Assembly: GCF_002968285.2 (NCBI RefSeq)
Contig: NZ_CP134400.1
Location: 186,001-250,000, forward strand
Direction of reading: 5' to 3'
DNA length: 64,000 nucleotides
From: Mycobacterium sp. ITM-2016-00318
GTDB lineage: Bacteria; Actinomycetota; Actinomycetes; Mycobacteriales; Mycobacteriaceae
The translations under genes were made by a program, and so were the position numbers. The first letter of the stretch is position 1. Each line of letters opens with the position of its first letter. The notes under the pieces are model-generated. The model worked only from the letters and a program-made list of their open reading frames with translations, did no database searches and was not told where the DNA came from. Positions 24,709 to 32,909 of this stretch are shown here, one piece after another.

Positions 24709-25521
24709 TTGACTCCGGAGATGACTGCAACCGCCCTGATCCTCGACACGGTCACTGTGGAACGCGACGGCCACGTCCTGGCCATCGGCCTGAACCGCCC
24801 CGAGAAACGCAACTCCTTCAACCTGGCGATGCTCGCCGACCTCTCCCGCGCATACGGGCTGCTGGAGTCCGACGAGACGCTGCGCGCGGGCGTTCTGTTC
24901 GCCCACGGCGACCATTTCACGACCGGCCTCGACCTCGCCGACGTCGGCCCTAACATCGCCAGCGGCGAACTGCCGTTCCCCGACGACGGGCGCGATCCGT
25001 GGCGGTTGGACGGCGCGTGGACCAAACCCATCGTGGCCGCGGCGCACGGCTGGTGCATGACCCTTGGCATCGAACTGCTGCTCGCGGCCGACATCCGGGT
25101 GGCGGCCGCCGACACCCGATTCACGCAGATGGAGGTGCGTCGCGGGATCTACCCGTTGGGCGGGGCCACCATCCGACTGCCACAGCAGGCCGGCTGGGGC
25201 AACGCCATGCGATACCTGCTGACCGGCGACGAGTTCGACGCCGACGAGGCGATGCGCATCGGGCTCCTTCAGGAGGTCGCCGCCGACGCGGCGGAGGCGC
25301 AGGCCACCGCGCGCGCCATCGCGCACACCATCGCCGAGCGCGCCGCCCCGCTCGCTGTTGCCGCGGTGCTGTCGTCGGCGCACCTGGCCCGCGCCGACGG
25401 TGACGCGGCGGCGATCGATCGGCTGCGATCCGAGGTCACCCGCCTGTTCGGCACCGCGGACGCCGCTGAGGGCGTGCAGTCCTTCATCGAGCGTCGCGAA
25501 GCGCGGTTCGCAGGCTGCTAG
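24709..25521 (+). CDS. Enoyl-CoA hydratase/isomerase family protein
   Basis: A crotonase-fold protein of about 270 aa. The oxyanion segment is GDHFTTGLDLADV near residues 65-77. The Glu positions are kept in TLGIELLLAADI and FTQMEVRRGIYPLGG, compatible with hydratase activity. The start is uncertain: TTG 24709 or ATG 24721 (MTATALILDTV); neither has a well-spaced Shine-Dalgarno. It heads a plus-strand cassette with an acyl-CoA dehydrogenase (42 bp later) and a MaoC hydratase. The cassette is divergent from the TetR. Substrate is unknown; hydratase and dehydrogenase together point to acyl-CoA degradation. Confidence 0.8.
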   Translation: MTPEMTATALILDTVTVERDGHVLAIGLNRPEKRNSFNLAMLADLSRAYGLLESDETLRAGVLFAHGDHFTTGLDLADVGPNIASGELPFPDDGRDPWRLDGAWTKPIVAAAHGWCMTLGIELLLAADIRVAAADTRFTQMEVRRGIYPLGGATIRLPQQAGWGNAMRYLLTGDEFDADEAMRIGLLQEVAADAAEAQATARAIAHTIAERAAPLAVAAVLSSAHLARADGDAAAIDRLRSEVTRLFGTADAAEGVQSFIERREARFAGC

Positions 25522-25563
25522 GTCGGGTTACGCTCGGCGCAGTCGCGGCGAGAAGGGCTAGCC

Positions 25564-27399
25564 ATGGGCCACTACAAGAGCAATATGCGCGATCTCGAGT
25601 TCAACCTCTTCGAGGTGCTTGCCCTCGAGAAGGCGTTGGCGACGGGAGAGTTCGGCGATCTCGACGGCGAGTCGGTGCGCCAGATGCTCGCGGAGGCGTC
25701 GAAGCTGGCGGAAGGACCGATCGCGGAGTCGTTCGCGGCGTCCGATCGCAAGCCGCCGACCTTCGATCCGCAGACGCACACGGTGTCGTTGCCTGAGTCG
25801 TTCAAGAAGTCACTGAACGCCTGGCGTGAGGGCGAGTGGTTCCGGATCGGGCTCGACGAGGGGCTCGACGGCGTGCCCGCACCCGCCATGCTCGCGTGGG
25901 CGATCAACGAACTGCCGCTCGGCGCCAACCCGCCGGTCTTCCTGTATATGGCGGGACCGATCATGGCCGACATCCTCTATAACATCGGCAACGAGCAGCA
26001 GCGGCATCTGGCATCGCGTGCCGTAGAACGCAATTGGGCCGCGACGATGGTGCTCACCGAACCCGACGCGGGCTCGGACGTCGGCGCGGGCCGAACGAAG
26101 GCGGTCGAGCAACCCGACGGCACCTGGCACATCGACGGCGTCAAACGGTTCATCACCAACGGCGACACCGACGACGTGTTCGAGAACATCATGCACTTGG
26201 TGCTCGCCCGACCCGAAGGGGCAGGACCGGGAACGAAGGGGCTGAGCCTGTTTTTCGTTCCGAAGTTCCTGCCCGACCTCGAGAGCGGCGAACCGGGCGA
26301 ACGCAACGGCGTATTCGTCACCGGTCTCGAGCACAAGATGGGCCTGAAGGCGTCGGCGACCTGCGAGCTGACGTTCGGCCAGCACGGGGTGCCCGCTGTC
26401 GGATGGCTGGTCGGTGACAGCCACAACGGCATCGCCAAGATGTTCAAGATCATCGAGTACGCCCGAATGATGGTCGGCACCAAGGCGATCGCGACACTGT
26501 CGACCGGCTATCTGAATGCACTGGAGTATGCGAAGACCAGAATTCAGGGCGCCGATATGACGCAGATGACGGACAAGACGGCGCCGCGGGTCACCATCAT
26601 TCATCACCCCGATGTGCGGCGCGCGCTGATGACGCAGAAGGCCTATGCCGAGGGCCTGCGGGCGCTGTATCTGTACACCGCTGCGCACCAAGACGTCTCG
26701 GTGGCGCAGATCGTGTCGGGGGCGAACGCCGAGATGGCCGAGCGGGTCAACGATCTGCTGCTGCCGATCGTCAAGGGAGTCGGGTCCGAGCGGGCCTACC
26801 AGTGCCTCACCGAGTCGCTGCAGACGTTCGGTGGGTCAGGCTTCCTGCAGGACTACCCGATCGAGCAGTACATCCGCGACGCGAAGATCGACAGCCTCTA
26901 CGAGGGCACGACCGCGATTCAGGCGCAGGACTTCTTCTTCCGCAAGATCGCCCGCGATCAGGGTGTGGCGTTGGGCCACGTCGTCGCGCAGATCCAGAAA
27001 TTCCTCGACAAGGAGAACGGCAGACCGGAACTTGCCGACAGCCGCATGCTGCTGGCAAAGGCGCTCGCCGACGCGCAGGCGATGGCGGCCACACTGACCG
27101 GATATCTGATGGGCGCCCAGGACAACGCCCGCGAACTGTACCGGCTCGGCCTGCAGTCGGTGGCGTTCCTGCTTGCGGTCGGAGATCTGTTGATCGGCTG
27201 GCTGCTGCTCGAGCACGCGGAGATCGCGCTGACCGCATCTGACGGCGAGGTGTCGGAGCGCGACCGCCCGTTCTATCAGGGCAAGGTGGCGGCGGCGAAA
27301 TTCTTCGCGCGTAACGTGTTGCCGCGGTTGACCGCCGACCGCACGATCGTCGAGGGTGTGGATCTGACGGTCATGGATTTACGAGAGGAAGCATTCTGA
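25564..27399 (+). CDS. Acyl-CoA dehydrogenase, FadE5-type paralog
   Basis: A 611-aa long-form acyl-CoA dehydrogenase, the exact length I recall for M. tuberculosis FadE5, and it opens in the same way ([17 protein letters not shown]). FAD and substrate motifs include [13 protein letters not shown] and VKRFITNGD. The catalytic Glu is in [10 protein letters not shown]. The C-terminal extension of about 100 residues is typical of FadE5. It oxidises a broad range of acyl-CoAs to enoyl-CoAs. The true fadE5 normally follows fadA2, so this is probably an extra copy. Its TGA overlaps the ATG of the MaoC gene (ATGA), giving translational coupling. Confidence 0.88.
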   Translation: MGHYKSNMRDLEFNLFEVLALEKALATGEFGDLDGESVRQMLAEASKLAEGPIAESFAASDRKPPTFDPQTHTVSLPESFKKSLNAWREGEWFRIGLDEGLDGVPAPAMLAWAINELPLGANPPVFLYMAGPIMADILYNIGNEQQRHLASRAVERNWAATMVLTEPDAGSDVGAGRTKAVEQPDGTWHIDGVKRFITNGDTDDVFENIMHLVLARPEGAGPGTKGLSLFFVPKFLPDLESGEPGERNGVFVTGLEHKMGLKASATCELTFGQHGVPAVGWLVGDSHNGIAKMFKIIEYARMMVGTKAIATLSTGYLNALEYAKTRIQGADMTQMTDKTAPRVTIIHHPDVRRALMTQKAYAEGLRALYLYTAAHQDVSVAQIVSGANAEMAERVNDLLLPIVKGVGSERAYQCLTESLQTFGGSGFLQDYPIEQYIRDAKIDSLYEGTTAIQAQDFFFRKIARDQGVALGHVVAQIQKFLDKENGRPELADSRMLLAKALADAQAMAATLTGYLMGAQDNARELYRLGLQSVAFLLAVGDLLIGWLLLEHAEIALTASDGEVSERDRPFYQGKVAAAKFFARNVLPRLTADRTIVEGVDLTVMDLREEAF

Positions 27400-27857
27400 T
27401 GAAGGTGATCACGTCGATCGACGATGCCGTCGCTTCGGTGGGCCAGGAACTCGGCGTCGGCGAATGGCAGGAGATCGACCAGGACCGCATCAACACGTTC
27501 GCCGATGCGACAGGCGATCACCAGTGGATCCACATCGACGCCGAACGCGCCAAGACCGAAAGCCCCTACGGGCAGACGATTGCGCACGGCTTCCTGACGC
27601 TGTCGATGATCCCGGCGCTCACCAAGGACAACTACCGCGTCGACAACGCCAAGATGGCGATCAACTACGGGTCGAACAAGGTGCGGTTCATCGCCGCGGT
27701 GCCGTCGGGCGGGCGGATCCGGGCGCGCTCCGAGCTCATCGACGCCGCCAAGGTCGACGACAACACCGTCAACCTGACAGTGAAGAACACCATCGAACTC
27801 GACGGGTCCAACAAGCCGGCCGCGGTGGCCGAGACCATCGTGCGGGTGCTGTTCTAG
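27399..27857 (+). CDS. MaoC-type (R)-specific enoyl-CoA hydratase (HtdZ/Rv0130-like)
   Basis: A 152-aa single hot-dog hydratase. The family catalytic Asp and His lie in FADATGDHQWIHID near residues 33-46, followed by IAHGFLTLSMIP and AINYGSNKVRF. Length and sequence resemble M. tuberculosis Rv0130, an (R)-hydratase for medium to long enoyl-CoAs. It is coupled to the FadE5-type dehydrogenase by a 1-bp ATGA overlap. The cassette thus contains both an (S)-type crotonase and an (R)-type hydratase. It ends before a hairpin and a convergent secreted-protein gene. Confidence 0.88.
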   Translation: MKVITSIDDAVASVGQELGVGEWQEIDQDRINTFADATGDHQWIHIDAERAKTESPYGQTIAHGFLTLSMIPALTKDNYRVDNAKMAINYGSNKVRFIAAVPSGGRIRARSELIDAAKVDDNTVNLTVKNTIELDGSNKPAAVAETIVRVLF

Positions 27858-27866
27858 CCCGTCGAC

Positions 27867-27915
27867 ACTGCGGTTCGTGACAAAAATTAGTCGAAAGTCC
27901 TCGAAAAACCGCAGT
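27867..27915. terminator. Hairpin between convergent genes
   Basis: Nine-bp perfect arms ACTGCGGTT (27867-27875) and AACCGCAGT (27907-27915) with a 31-nt A-rich loop. It lies between the MaoC stop (27857) and the stop of the convergent gene (27930). It is probably a bidirectional terminator, although the long loop is unusual. Confidence 0.5.
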
Positions 27916-27929
27916 CTCGAAATGTCGCC

Positions 27930-28256
27930 TCAGTACCCCGGATAAGGCGGCGGATACGGCGGCGGGCACGGATACCCCGGATAACACGGCGGCGGCGGGG
28001 GAGGCGGCGGCGGGATGAAATACCACCACGGCGGAATCCAGTTCCCGACGTTCACGTCGACCCAATCGACTCCACCACCCCAGTTCCGGCCACCGAGGTC
28101 CCAGTCGGGACCCCAATGCCCCTTTCCGGGTCCGGGTATCCCCGGGATTTTAGGCCCGTGTGGTTTGGCGTCGGCCACTCCCGCGCCCAGGCCGAGGCCG
28201 GCGAAACCGACCATCAATGAGGTCGCGGCTACGGCAACGATTTTCTTGAGATTCAT
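27930..28256 (-). CDS. Small secreted Gly/Trp/Pro-rich protein
   Basis: A 108-aa exported protein. A clear Sec signal peptide is followed by an Ala-x-Ala site (residues 1-30, MNLKKIVAVAATSLM..VADA). The mature part has a Gly/Trp/Asp-rich middle (HWGPDWDLGGRNWGGG) and a C-terminal third that is almost all Pro, Tyr and Gly with two Cys (CYPGYPCPPPYPPP). It is similar in character to other small proline-rich mycobacterial secreted proteins. No enzymatic motif is visible. A cell-wall structural or adhesive role is possible but unproven. It is a lone gene, convergent with the beta-oxidation cassette. Confidence 0.75.
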   Translation of the reverse strand: MNLKKIVAVAATSLMVGFAGLGLGAGVADAKPHGPKIPGIPGPGKGHWGPDWDLGGRNWGGGVDWVDVNVGNWIPPWWYFIPPPPPPPPPCYPGYPCPPPYPPPYPGY

Positions 28257-28357
28257 ACTGCACCCCCAGGTGCAATCAGTTACCTCACTGATGGTCCTCT
28301 CGGAGAAACCGCATTACAAGAGAATCGCGTCGACGATCGGAACATCGTTCGCGACGA

Positions 28358-29830
28358 CTACTCGGGCTTATAGCCAAACGGCAGCAGCACGCTCTTGGCC
28401 TGCGTGTACTGCTCGATACCCTCCGGTCCGTTCTCGCGGCCGATGCCCGAGTTCTTGTAGCCGCCGAACGGCGCGCCCGGATCGAACGCGTACATGTTCA
28501 CCGCGTAGGTGCCGGTGCGGATCTTCGACGCGATCTTCATCGCCTTGTCGTTGTCGGTGGTGTACACGCTGCCGGCCAGGCCGTAGACCGAGTCGTTGGC
28601 GATGCGCACCGCGTCGTCCTCGGTGTCATAGGGGATGACCGCGAGCACGGGGCCGAAGATCTCTTCCTGGGCGATGGTCATCGAGTTGTCGACATCGGCG
28701 AAAACCGTCGGCTGAACGAACCATCCGTCGTCGAGGCCCTCGGGCCGGCCGCCGCCGGTGACCAGCCGCGCACCCTCTTCGACACCCTTCTTGATGTAGC
28801 CCTCGACACGCTCGCGCTGCTTCTCGGAGATCAGCGGGCCGATCATCGCCCCGGCATCGTCGGGCAGACCGATCGGCATGGCCGCCACGGCGCCCGACAG
28901 CTTCTCGACGACCTCGTCGTAGCGCGACCGCGGCGCGAGGATGCGGGTCTGCCCCACGCATGCCTGCCCGCAGTTCATCAACCCGGAGAACACCAGCATC
29001 GGCAGCGTCGAGTCGAGATCGGCGTCCTCGAGGATGATCGCCGCTGACTTGCCGCCCAGCTCGAGCGAACACGGCTTCAGCTTCTCGGCCGCGATCTTGC
29101 CGATCTCCTTGCCCACCGCGCTGCTGCCGGTGAACGTGAACTTGTCGATCTCGGGATTGGCGGTCAGCGCGCGGCCGGTCTCCGGACCGCCTGGCACCAC
29201 CGACAGCACGCCCTCGGGGAGGCCCGCCTCGGCGAACATCTCGGCCATCGCGAACAGCGAAAGCGGCGTCTCGGCGGCCGGCTTGACCACGATCGTGCAG
29301 CCCGCGATCAGCGCTGGGCCCAGTTTGTTGGCAGCCAGGAAGAACGGCACGTTCCACGCGGTGACGGCGGCGACGACGCCGATCGGCTCGCGCAGCACCA
29401 TCGTCTCGCCGTAGACACCCTGGCGGAAGTCGCGCCAGGTGAACTTGTCAGCCGCGGCAGCGTAGTACTGGAACGCCGACATCGCCGCGCCGTACTGCAT
29501 CATGTCGACGATCGTCGGCGGCTGGCCCGTCTCGGCGGCGAGCAGGAACTTCAGCTCGTCGGCGCGCTCTTCCATGATCTTGACCGCCGCGGCGAGCACC
29601 GCCCCGCGCTCCTCCGGCGACATCTGCGGCCACGGGCCTTCGTCGAATGCCTTGCGTGCGGCCGCGCACGCGGCGTCGACATCGGCCGCGCTCGCCAGCG
29701 GAACCTTGCCGACGAGCTCACCGGTGGCAGGCGAATGCACCTCGATGACCTCGGCGGTCGCGGGCTCGGCCCACTTCCCGCCGATGAACAGCTTGTCCCA
29801 CTCGGTCTTGAAAGCCGTGCTTTGTGTCAT
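28358..29830 (-). CDS. NAD(P)-dependent aldehyde dehydrogenase (Rv0223c-like)
   Basis: A 490-aa ALDH superfamily enzyme that oxidises an aldehyde to the acid. The oxyanion Asn is in TAWNVPFF, the general-base Glu in LELGGKSA and the catalytic Cys in NCGQACVGQTR. The C-terminal PFGGYKNSGIGRENG is typical of class 1/2-like dehydrogenases. ATG 29830 (MTQSTAFKTEW) is preferred; an ATG at 29848 in the same frame is possible, and neither has a strong ribosome site. The position next to the Rv0224c-type methyltransferase matches M. tuberculosis Rv0223c. Substrate cannot be predicted. Confidence 0.9.
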   Translation of the reverse strand: MTQSTAFKTEWDKLFIGGKWAEPATAEVIEVHSPATGELVGKVPLASAADVDAACAAARKAFDEGPWPQMSPEERGAVLAAAVKIMEERADELKFLLAAETGQPPTIVDMMQYGAAMSAFQYYAAAADKFTWRDFRQGVYGETMVLREPIGVVAAVTAWNVPFFLAANKLGPALIAGCTIVVKPAAETPLSLFAMAEMFAEAGLPEGVLSVVPGGPETGRALTANPEIDKFTFTGSSAVGKEIGKIAAEKLKPCSLELGGKSAAIILEDADLDSTLPMLVFSGLMNCGQACVGQTRILAPRSRYDEVVEKLSGAVAAMPIGLPDDAGAMIGPLISEKQRERVEGYIKKGVEEGARLVTGGGRPEGLDDGWFVQPTVFADVDNSMTIAQEEIFGPVLAVIPYDTEDDAVRIANDSVYGLAGSVYTTDNDKAMKIASKIRTGTYAVNMYAFDPGAPFGGYKNSGIGRENGPEGIEQYTQAKSVLLPFGYKPE

Positions 29831-29885
29831 GGACGTCACATTACCCATCGAACGACGAAACGAGAACCTGTTGCAGTTCGGCCGG

Positions 29886-30656
29886 TCATCGCGGCCGCAG
29901 CACCAGCACCAGATTGCTCACCAGGAATTCCCGCAGAACCGGTACGCGGGTCATCCACCAGGCCCATCGCGGGTGGTAGCGCGGAAATGCGGCCACCAGC
30001 GCGCCGGTGCTTGAGCCGAAGTCGAGCCCGGCGGCGGCCGACACCGCGAACAACGACGAACCGTAGTCATTCTTGGCCCGGTGGCCGTGTTTGCGCGCGT
30101 AGCGCTCCGCCGCCCGTGCGCCGCCGAGATAGTGCGTCAGCCCCATCTCATGCCCGCCGAACGGGCCGAGCCACACCGTGTACGACAGCACGACCAGCCC
30201 GCCTGGCCTTGTGACCCGCAGCATCTCCCTGGCCAGCCGCCACGGCTCCCGAACATGCTCTGCGACATTGGACGACAGGCAGATGTCGACGCTGGCGTCG
30301 GCGAACGGCAGCGCCGTCCCTGAGGCGCGGACGTATCTGGCCGAGCCGGCGCCAGCAGGCCCGGCGTGCATCGCATGAATTTCTCTGGCGTCCGGTTCCA
30401 CACCGATGTAGGTGAACCCAGCGTCTTCGAAGGCCGCCGCGAAATAGCCTGGGCCGCCTCCGACGTCGAGCAGGGTCCGGCCGGTGCCAGCCTCGCCGCG
30501 GGTCGCCTGCCACAGATCGCCGACCATCGCCGCGGTGTCTCGAGCCAGTGCGCCGTAGAACCGGGCCGGGTCGGACTGCTCGAAGCGGAACTGCGACAGC
30601 AGCCGAACCGACCGCGACAGTGTCGCGCGCCTGGCGAAGACGTCGGTGGCGGTCAT
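29886..30656 (-). CDS. SAM-dependent methyltransferase (Rv0224c-like)
   Basis: A 256-aa class I methyltransferase. The SAM-binding glycine loop is LLDVGGGPGYFAAAFEDAG near residues 66-84, with an acidic IGVEPDARE strand 2 and ALPFADASVDICLSSNVAEHV motif IV. ATG 30656 (MTATDVFARR) was chosen because M. tuberculosis Rv0224c starts equivalently; the frame stays open to 30701. The C-terminal region (WAWWMTRVPVLREFLVSNLVLVL) is amphipathic to hydrophobic, suggesting membrane contact. It is divergent from the glycosyltransferase and is part of the conserved envelope gene block. Substrate is unknown. Confidence 0.88.
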   Translation of the reverse strand: MTATDVFARRATLSRSVRLLSQFRFEQSDPARFYGALARDTAAMVGDLWQATRGEAGTGRTLLDVGGGPGYFAAAFEDAGFTYIGVEPDAREIHAMHAGPAGAGSARYVRASGTALPFADASVDICLSSNVAEHVREPWRLAREMLRVTRPGGLVVLSYTVWLGPFGGHEMGLTHYLGGARAAERYARKHGHRAKNDYGSSLFAVSAAAGLDFGSSTGALVAAFPRYHPRWAWWMTRVPVLREFLVSNLVLVLRPR

Positions 30657-30724
30657 TTTCGACGGCCGCTTGCGTGAGGAGACGACATCAAGGCGAACCA
30701 TACGCAGCGGTTACGCTGGCACGG

Positions 30725-31897
30725 ATGTCCAACCGTGCCGTTCGCTCCGTGCTGCTGTTGTGCTGGCGCGATACCGGCCATCCGCAGGGCGGCGGCAGCG
30801 AGGCCTATCTGCAGCGCATCGGTGCGCAATTGGCCGCCTCCGGGATTGATGTGACGCTGCGGACGGCCCGCTATGCCGGTGCCCCGCGCAACGAAACCGT
30901 CGACGGGGTGAAGATCAACCGCGCAGGCGGCACCAACTCGATCTACATCTGGGCGGGACTGGCGATGGTGGCGGCCCGCATCGGTCTCGGCCCGCTGCGC
31001 AAGGCTCGCCCGGACGTGGTCATCGACACCCAGAACGGGCTGCCGTTCCTTGCCCGGCTCGCCTACGGCCGCCGCGTCGTCGTGCTGGTGCACCACTGCC
31101 ACCGCGAACTGTGGCCGGTGGCCGGCCGGCTGAAGGGTCGGTTCGGCTGGTTCGTCGAGTCACGGCTTTCGCCGTGGCTGCACCGGCGCAACCAGTACGT
31201 GACGGTGTCGCTGCCGTCGGCGCGGGACCTGACCGACCTCGGTGTGGACGCAGCGCGTATCGCGGTGGTGCGCAACGGGCTCGACGAGGCGCCTGCGGCG
31301 ACGCTCGAACTGCCCCGTGCAGATCATCCGCGTGTCGCCGTGCTGAGCAGGCTGGTGCCGCACAAGCAGATCGAGGACGCGCTGACCGCCGTCGCCGAGC
31401 TGCGGCCGCGGATCAGCGGCCTGCACCTCGACATCGTCGGTGGCGGCTGGTGGCGCGACCGGCTCGTCGACCACGCGCGGGCGCTCGGCGTTTCGGACGC
31501 GGTGACCTTTCATGGCCACGTCGACGACAACGCCAAACACGAAGTGCTGCAACGGTGCTGGCTGCACGTGTTGCCATCGCGCAAGGAGGGCTGGGGCCTC
31601 GCGGTCACCGAGGCCGCCCAGCACGGGGTGCCGACCGTCGGCTACCGGTACTCCGGCGGGTTGACCGACTCGGTCGTCGACGGCGTCACCGGTCTGCTCG
31701 TCGACGACCACGCCGAGATGGTCGCGGGCATCGAGCGGCTGCTGACCGACCCCGTCCTGCGCGACCAGCTGGGCGGCAAGGCGCAGGCCCGCAGCGCCGA
31801 GTTCTCGTGGCGCCAGAGCGCCGAGGCGATGCGAGACGTGCTGGAATCGATGCTGGCGGGCGACCGCGTCAGCGGCGTCGTCCCGGCATCCGCCTAA
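30725..31897 (+). CDS. GT4-type glycosyltransferase (Rv0225-like)
   Basis: A 390-aa cytoplasmic GT-B glycosyltransferase of family GT4. The N-terminal Rossmann has the GHPQGGGSEAYLQRI acceptor loop near residues 17-31. The C-terminal Rossmann has VAVLSRLVPHKQIEDAL, LHVLPSRKEGWGLAVTEAA (EGWGLAVTE being the EX7E nucleotide-sugar motif) and PTVGYRYSGGLTDSV. ATG 30725 follows a 68-bp divergent gap from the methyltransferase. It is conserved with Rv0224c and Rv0226c-Rv0228 in M. tuberculosis, a cluster tied to trehalose mycolate and lipoglycan biosynthesis. The acceptor is unknown. The 3' end overlaps the convergent DUF559 gene by 4 bp. Confidence 0.88.
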   Translation: MSNRAVRSVLLLCWRDTGHPQGGGSEAYLQRIGAQLAASGIDVTLRTARYAGAPRNETVDGVKINRAGGTNSIYIWAGLAMVAARIGLGPLRKARPDVVIDTQNGLPFLARLAYGRRVVVLVHHCHRELWPVAGRLKGRFGWFVESRLSPWLHRRNQYVTVSLPSARDLTDLGVDAARIAVVRNGLDEAPAATLELPRADHPRVAVLSRLVPHKQIEDALTAVAELRPRISGLHLDIVGGGWWRDRLVDHARALGVSDAVTFHGHVDDNAKHEVLQRCWLHVLPSRKEGWGLAVTEAAQHGVPTVGYRYSGGLTDSVVDGVTGLLVDDHAEMVAGIERLLTDPVLRDQLGGKAQARSAEFSWRQSAEAMRDVLESMLAGDRVSGVVPASA

Positions 31898-32817
31898 GCG
31901 GCATTCCCGTTGCGCCCAAACCAACGATCGGGCGGAAAAGTGCGAGTAAACGCCGCCATTTTGTCGATCTCAGCGCCGCCCCGGCGAAGCCAAGCCTCGT
32001 ACACGCGCGCGAGGATTTCGCTCGGACGGTCCTCGTTGAGCACCCGGATGACCTGCCAACCGAGCCGTTCGATCTTCGGAATACGCCTGGCATCCTTGAC
32101 GTACTGGGGGCGATCGGTCCGATGTTGCTCACCGTCGTACTCGACCGCCAGGTGAAGCTCATGCCATCCCATGTCGAGGAAAGCGAACGGTTCGGCGCCG
32201 TCGAACACCGGAATCTGGGTTTCGGGAATCGGAAAGCCGTTGTCGATCAACAGCAATCGCAGCCAACTCTCCTTCAGCGATGCGGCGCCGGGATCGACCA
32301 TCGAAAGAAGCTCGCGCAGCTGCCGGACCCCCCGAACCGGACCGTATCGCGACATGAGCATGGCCACGTCTTCCGCTGTGAAGGGTGCCGCGCGCATCAA
32401 CGCATCGAGCCGGCCGAGGGCCATCGACCGCTTCTGGTATCGGCCCATGTCGAAGGCGGTGCGCGCAGGAGTCGTCACCGGCAGCCCGGCAACAGTGACG
32501 ACCTCGTCGTCGGCGATGCGATCCATCCGCACGACGAGACCGGGTTGGCGGCGTCTCTCGTCGACCAGGATTTCGATCGGATGGTTGCCGTCGACCCAGT
32601 CGGCGCCGTGCAGGGCCGATGCGGCGACACCGGCGATGACGCCGTCCCGGTTCGATGTGAGCCACGCCCCTGTCGTCCTGTCGTGTAGCGACGGCGTCGA
32701 CCATATCGGACTGTGAACGCCCCGGAACATCGGCCGATACCAACGCCGCAAGTCGTGCCGGGACAGGCCGTCGGCCAGTGCTTCTCTACCAAGAAATACT
32801 TCCCCCATGGATCGCAT
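31894..32817 (-). CDS. DUF559-domain protein (endonuclease-like fold)
   Basis: A protein of about 307 aa. An N-terminal helical region (GREALADGLSRHDLRRWY, then a WTS-like DRTTGAW segment) resembles the AbiEi-like winged helix found with DUF559. The C-terminal third is DUF559, a Vsr/PD-(D/E)xK-like fold (LAVEYDGEQHRTDRPQYVKDARR, with acidic Glu/Asp and Lys/Arg residues where such nucleases bind metal). Start is ATG 32817 or 32808. The final 25 residues (AEIDKMAA..PPDRWFGR) recur as a decayed inverted copy at 32839-32906. It is not part of the conserved M. tuberculosis block, so it is an accessory gene. Nuclease activity is unproven. Confidence 0.7.
   Translation of the reverse strand: MRSMGEVFLGREALADGLSRHDLRRWYRPMFRGVHSPIWSTPSLHDRTTGAWLTSNRDGVIAGVAASALHGADWVDGNHPIEILVDERRRQPGLVVRMDRIADDEVVTVAGLPVTTPARTAFDMGRYQKRSMALGRLDALMRAAPFTAEDVAMLMSRYGPVRGVRQLRELLSMVDPGAASLKESWLRLLLIDNGFPIPETQIPVFDGAEPFAFLDMGWHELHLAVEYDGEQHRTDRPQYVKDARRIPKIERLGWQVIRVLNEDRPSEILARVYEAWLRRGGAEIDKMAAFTRTFPPDRWFGRNGNAA
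31909..31976 (-). repeat. Inverted repeat copy B: 3' end of the DUF559 gene
   Basis: These 68 bp encode the last residues of the DUF559 protein. They match 32839-32906 in inverted orientation at 58 of 68 positions (my hand alignment), including a 23-bp perfect run covering the PPDRWFG codons. The pair brackets the gene. Confidence 0.7.
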
Positions 32818-32838
32818 CGTGCTCCGGCGGTCCGACAC

Positions 32839-32906
32839 GCGCCGAGATCGACGAAATGGCGCGATCTTCTCGCACTTTGCCGCCCGATCGTTGGTTTGGG
32901 CGTAAA
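32839..32906 (+). pseudogene. Inverted repeat copy A: remnant of a second DUF559 gene
   Basis: On the plus strand this segment still reads AEIDEMAR..LPPDRWFGRKG, the C-terminal tail of a DUF559 protein. Nothing recognisable precedes it, and an unrelated P450 follows on the other strand. It is about 85% identical to the tail of the intact neighbouring gene. Best read as the leftover of a deleted paralog. Confidence 0.6.
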
Positions 32907-32909
32907 GGG

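Noticed and set aside
27930..28010. Proline-codon run as a simple-sequence repeat or assembly artefact
   Set aside because: It is in frame with a signal peptide-bearing ORF and mixed with Tyr, Gly and Cys codons, so it is best explained as coding.
31909..32906. The DUF559 inverted repeat as an insertion sequence
   Set aside because: No transposase, no target-site duplication, and the repeat is coding sequence of the gene itself.
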